Part shown: piece by piece, positions 63,307 through 64,000 of the stretch
How positions within the stretch are numbered: the stretch's first letter is position 1
Layout: every line of letters begins with the position of its first letter
Assembly (NCBI RefSeq): GCF_007896845.1
Contig: NZ_VOHS01000003.1
Location: forward strand, 306,565 to 370,564
Reading direction: 5' to 3'
Source of the DNA: Chitinophaga pinensis
Lineage (GTDB): Bacteria > Bacteroidota > Bacteroidia > Chitinophagales > Chitinophagaceae
Length of the DNA stretch: 64,000 bases
Position numbers and translations under genes: made by a program
The notes under the pieces: generated by a model
Seen by the model: the letters and a program-made list of their open reading frames with translations, nothing else
Database searches by the model: none
Told to the model about the DNA's origin: nothing

Positions 63307-64000
63307 ATGAATTTTCTGCGAACATTTCCCTGAGAGGAAATGGCATTATTACTACTAAGGCGGCATATTATCTGCGAAAGCACAGACAACTGACTCTCCG
63401 GCACAACCGGATTTACAATCTGCAGTTGGGGGATGTCCGTGTAATTGCCCTTTCTGATGGACGCTGCCCCTGAATATGCATACGATGTTGCATGAGACCA
63501 AGAAAGGAGAGATCAACACTTTACTGCAACAACTATCTTGATACGGTTGTAGAGAACCCTATCACTGCTTATCTCATCCTGAACGGTGATCAGCAGATAT
63601 TGGTAGATGCCGGTTTCTGGCGCTTTCTGGGACCAACACTTGGCAACTGCAGTCCATACTGGCGGCATTAGGGATCAACGCTGCAGATATTGATGCGGTA
63701 TTACTATCCCATTTACATGTTGATCACGTCGGCGGATTGATCAATGAGGTAAGATGTCTTCCCGAATGCAACACTTTACATCAGCAAACCAAGGCAGATT
63801 TCTGGTTGACAACAACGAATAAGGCTACTGCAAATAAGATAGGCGCAACCGTTCTTTGATATCGCCCAGACAGCAGTTTCAACCTTATCAGCAGGCCGGA
63901 AAGTAAAAACGTTTGTAGCGGGTACGCAGATCCTGCCGGTATATCAGCCGTATCAGCTCCAGGACATACACCGGGGCACAGCTTTTTTTACTGGAAAGCA
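63307..64000 (+). pseudogene. MBL-fold metallo-hydrolase, frameshifted and cut by the window end
   Basis: Start about ATG 63307. Pieces in alternating frames read NGIITTKAAYY, IYNLQLGDVRVIALSDG, NPITAYLILNGDQQILVDAG, then the metal motif SHLHVDHVGG (HxHxDH encoded by 63710-63727), KTFVAGTQILP and GHTPGHS-FFL. This is a secreted or periplasmic type of MBL hydrolase, similar to quorum-quenching lactonase-like or glyoxalase-II-like enzymes; substrate not determinable. Breaks occur near 63312, 63470, 63535, 63620, 63650 and 63750, again repairable by single bases. The palindrome at 63226 and the Crp-like regulator before it suggest regulator-target coupling. The C-terminus is outside the window. 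Confidence 0.8.

Noticed and set aside
1..64000. tRNA, rRNA and insertion sequences
   Set aside because: No cloverleaf, rRNA segment, transposase or terminal inverted repeat with target duplication was recognised by reading; a covariance-model scan was not possible.

Overview
The window looks like chromosomal DNA from a Bacteroidota bacterium of the Chitinophagaceae, most likely Chitinophaga or a close relative. Evidence for this is a SusC/SusD pair, a type IX secretion (T9SS) sorting domain, an ECF sigma/FecR/STN cassette, two-component kinases with HAMP arrays, promoters of the TAnnTTTG type, and starts that mostly lack a Shine-Dalgarno sequence. This is inference from gene content; no rRNA or tRNA gene was seen. 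Genes are densely packed and mostly in short operons.

Layout. 0-3.5 kb: the start of a sensor kinase, a lipoprotein metallopeptidase, a long inverted minisatellite and two small proteins. 3.5-14.4 kb: the most unusual part, one co-directional run encoding a cytochrome c lipoprotein, a SoxC-like sulfite dehydrogenase, SusC, SusD, two large DoxX-like membrane proteins with a shared extra C-terminal domain, and an FAD oxidoreductase. It is preceded by a promoter with a palindromic operator candidate. I read it as a sulfur-compound uptake and oxidation locus. 14.6-19.6 kb: a discoidin/FN3/metallopeptidase protein with a T9SS tail (paralogue of the 1.4 kb lipoprotein), a PL14-like lyase lipoprotein and an MBL-fold hydrolase. 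19.6-36.7 kb: signalling genes, namely a five-PAS kinase, an ECF sigma factor with a membrane protein, a SNF2 ATPase with a response regulator, a 2035-residue HAMP-array hybrid kinase and a REC-kinase.

36.8-45.8 kb: a GH3 beta-glucosidase, then a stress-type operon (isochorismatase-like hydrolase, amidohydrolase, DoxX, Dps, YoaK-like), then a large flotillin-like SPFH protein. 46.2-50.9 kb: a three-gene exported operon of unknown function. 51.0-57.2 kb: a multiheme cytochrome c with a one-base frameshift, a Crp regulator divergent from an epimerase with a shared operator, an AraC regulator, and a LytS/LytTR pair. 57.2-61.1 kb: a sigma/FecR/STN-barrel cassette and an OhrR-Ohr peroxide defence pair with a clear OhrR box.

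61.4-64.0 kb: three consecutive genes (unknown exported coiled-coil protein, Crp regulator, MBL-fold hydrolase) are each broken by many one-base frameshifts. Every break I traced is repaired by adding one base to a short homopolymer, which points to poor consensus quality near a contig end rather than biological decay.
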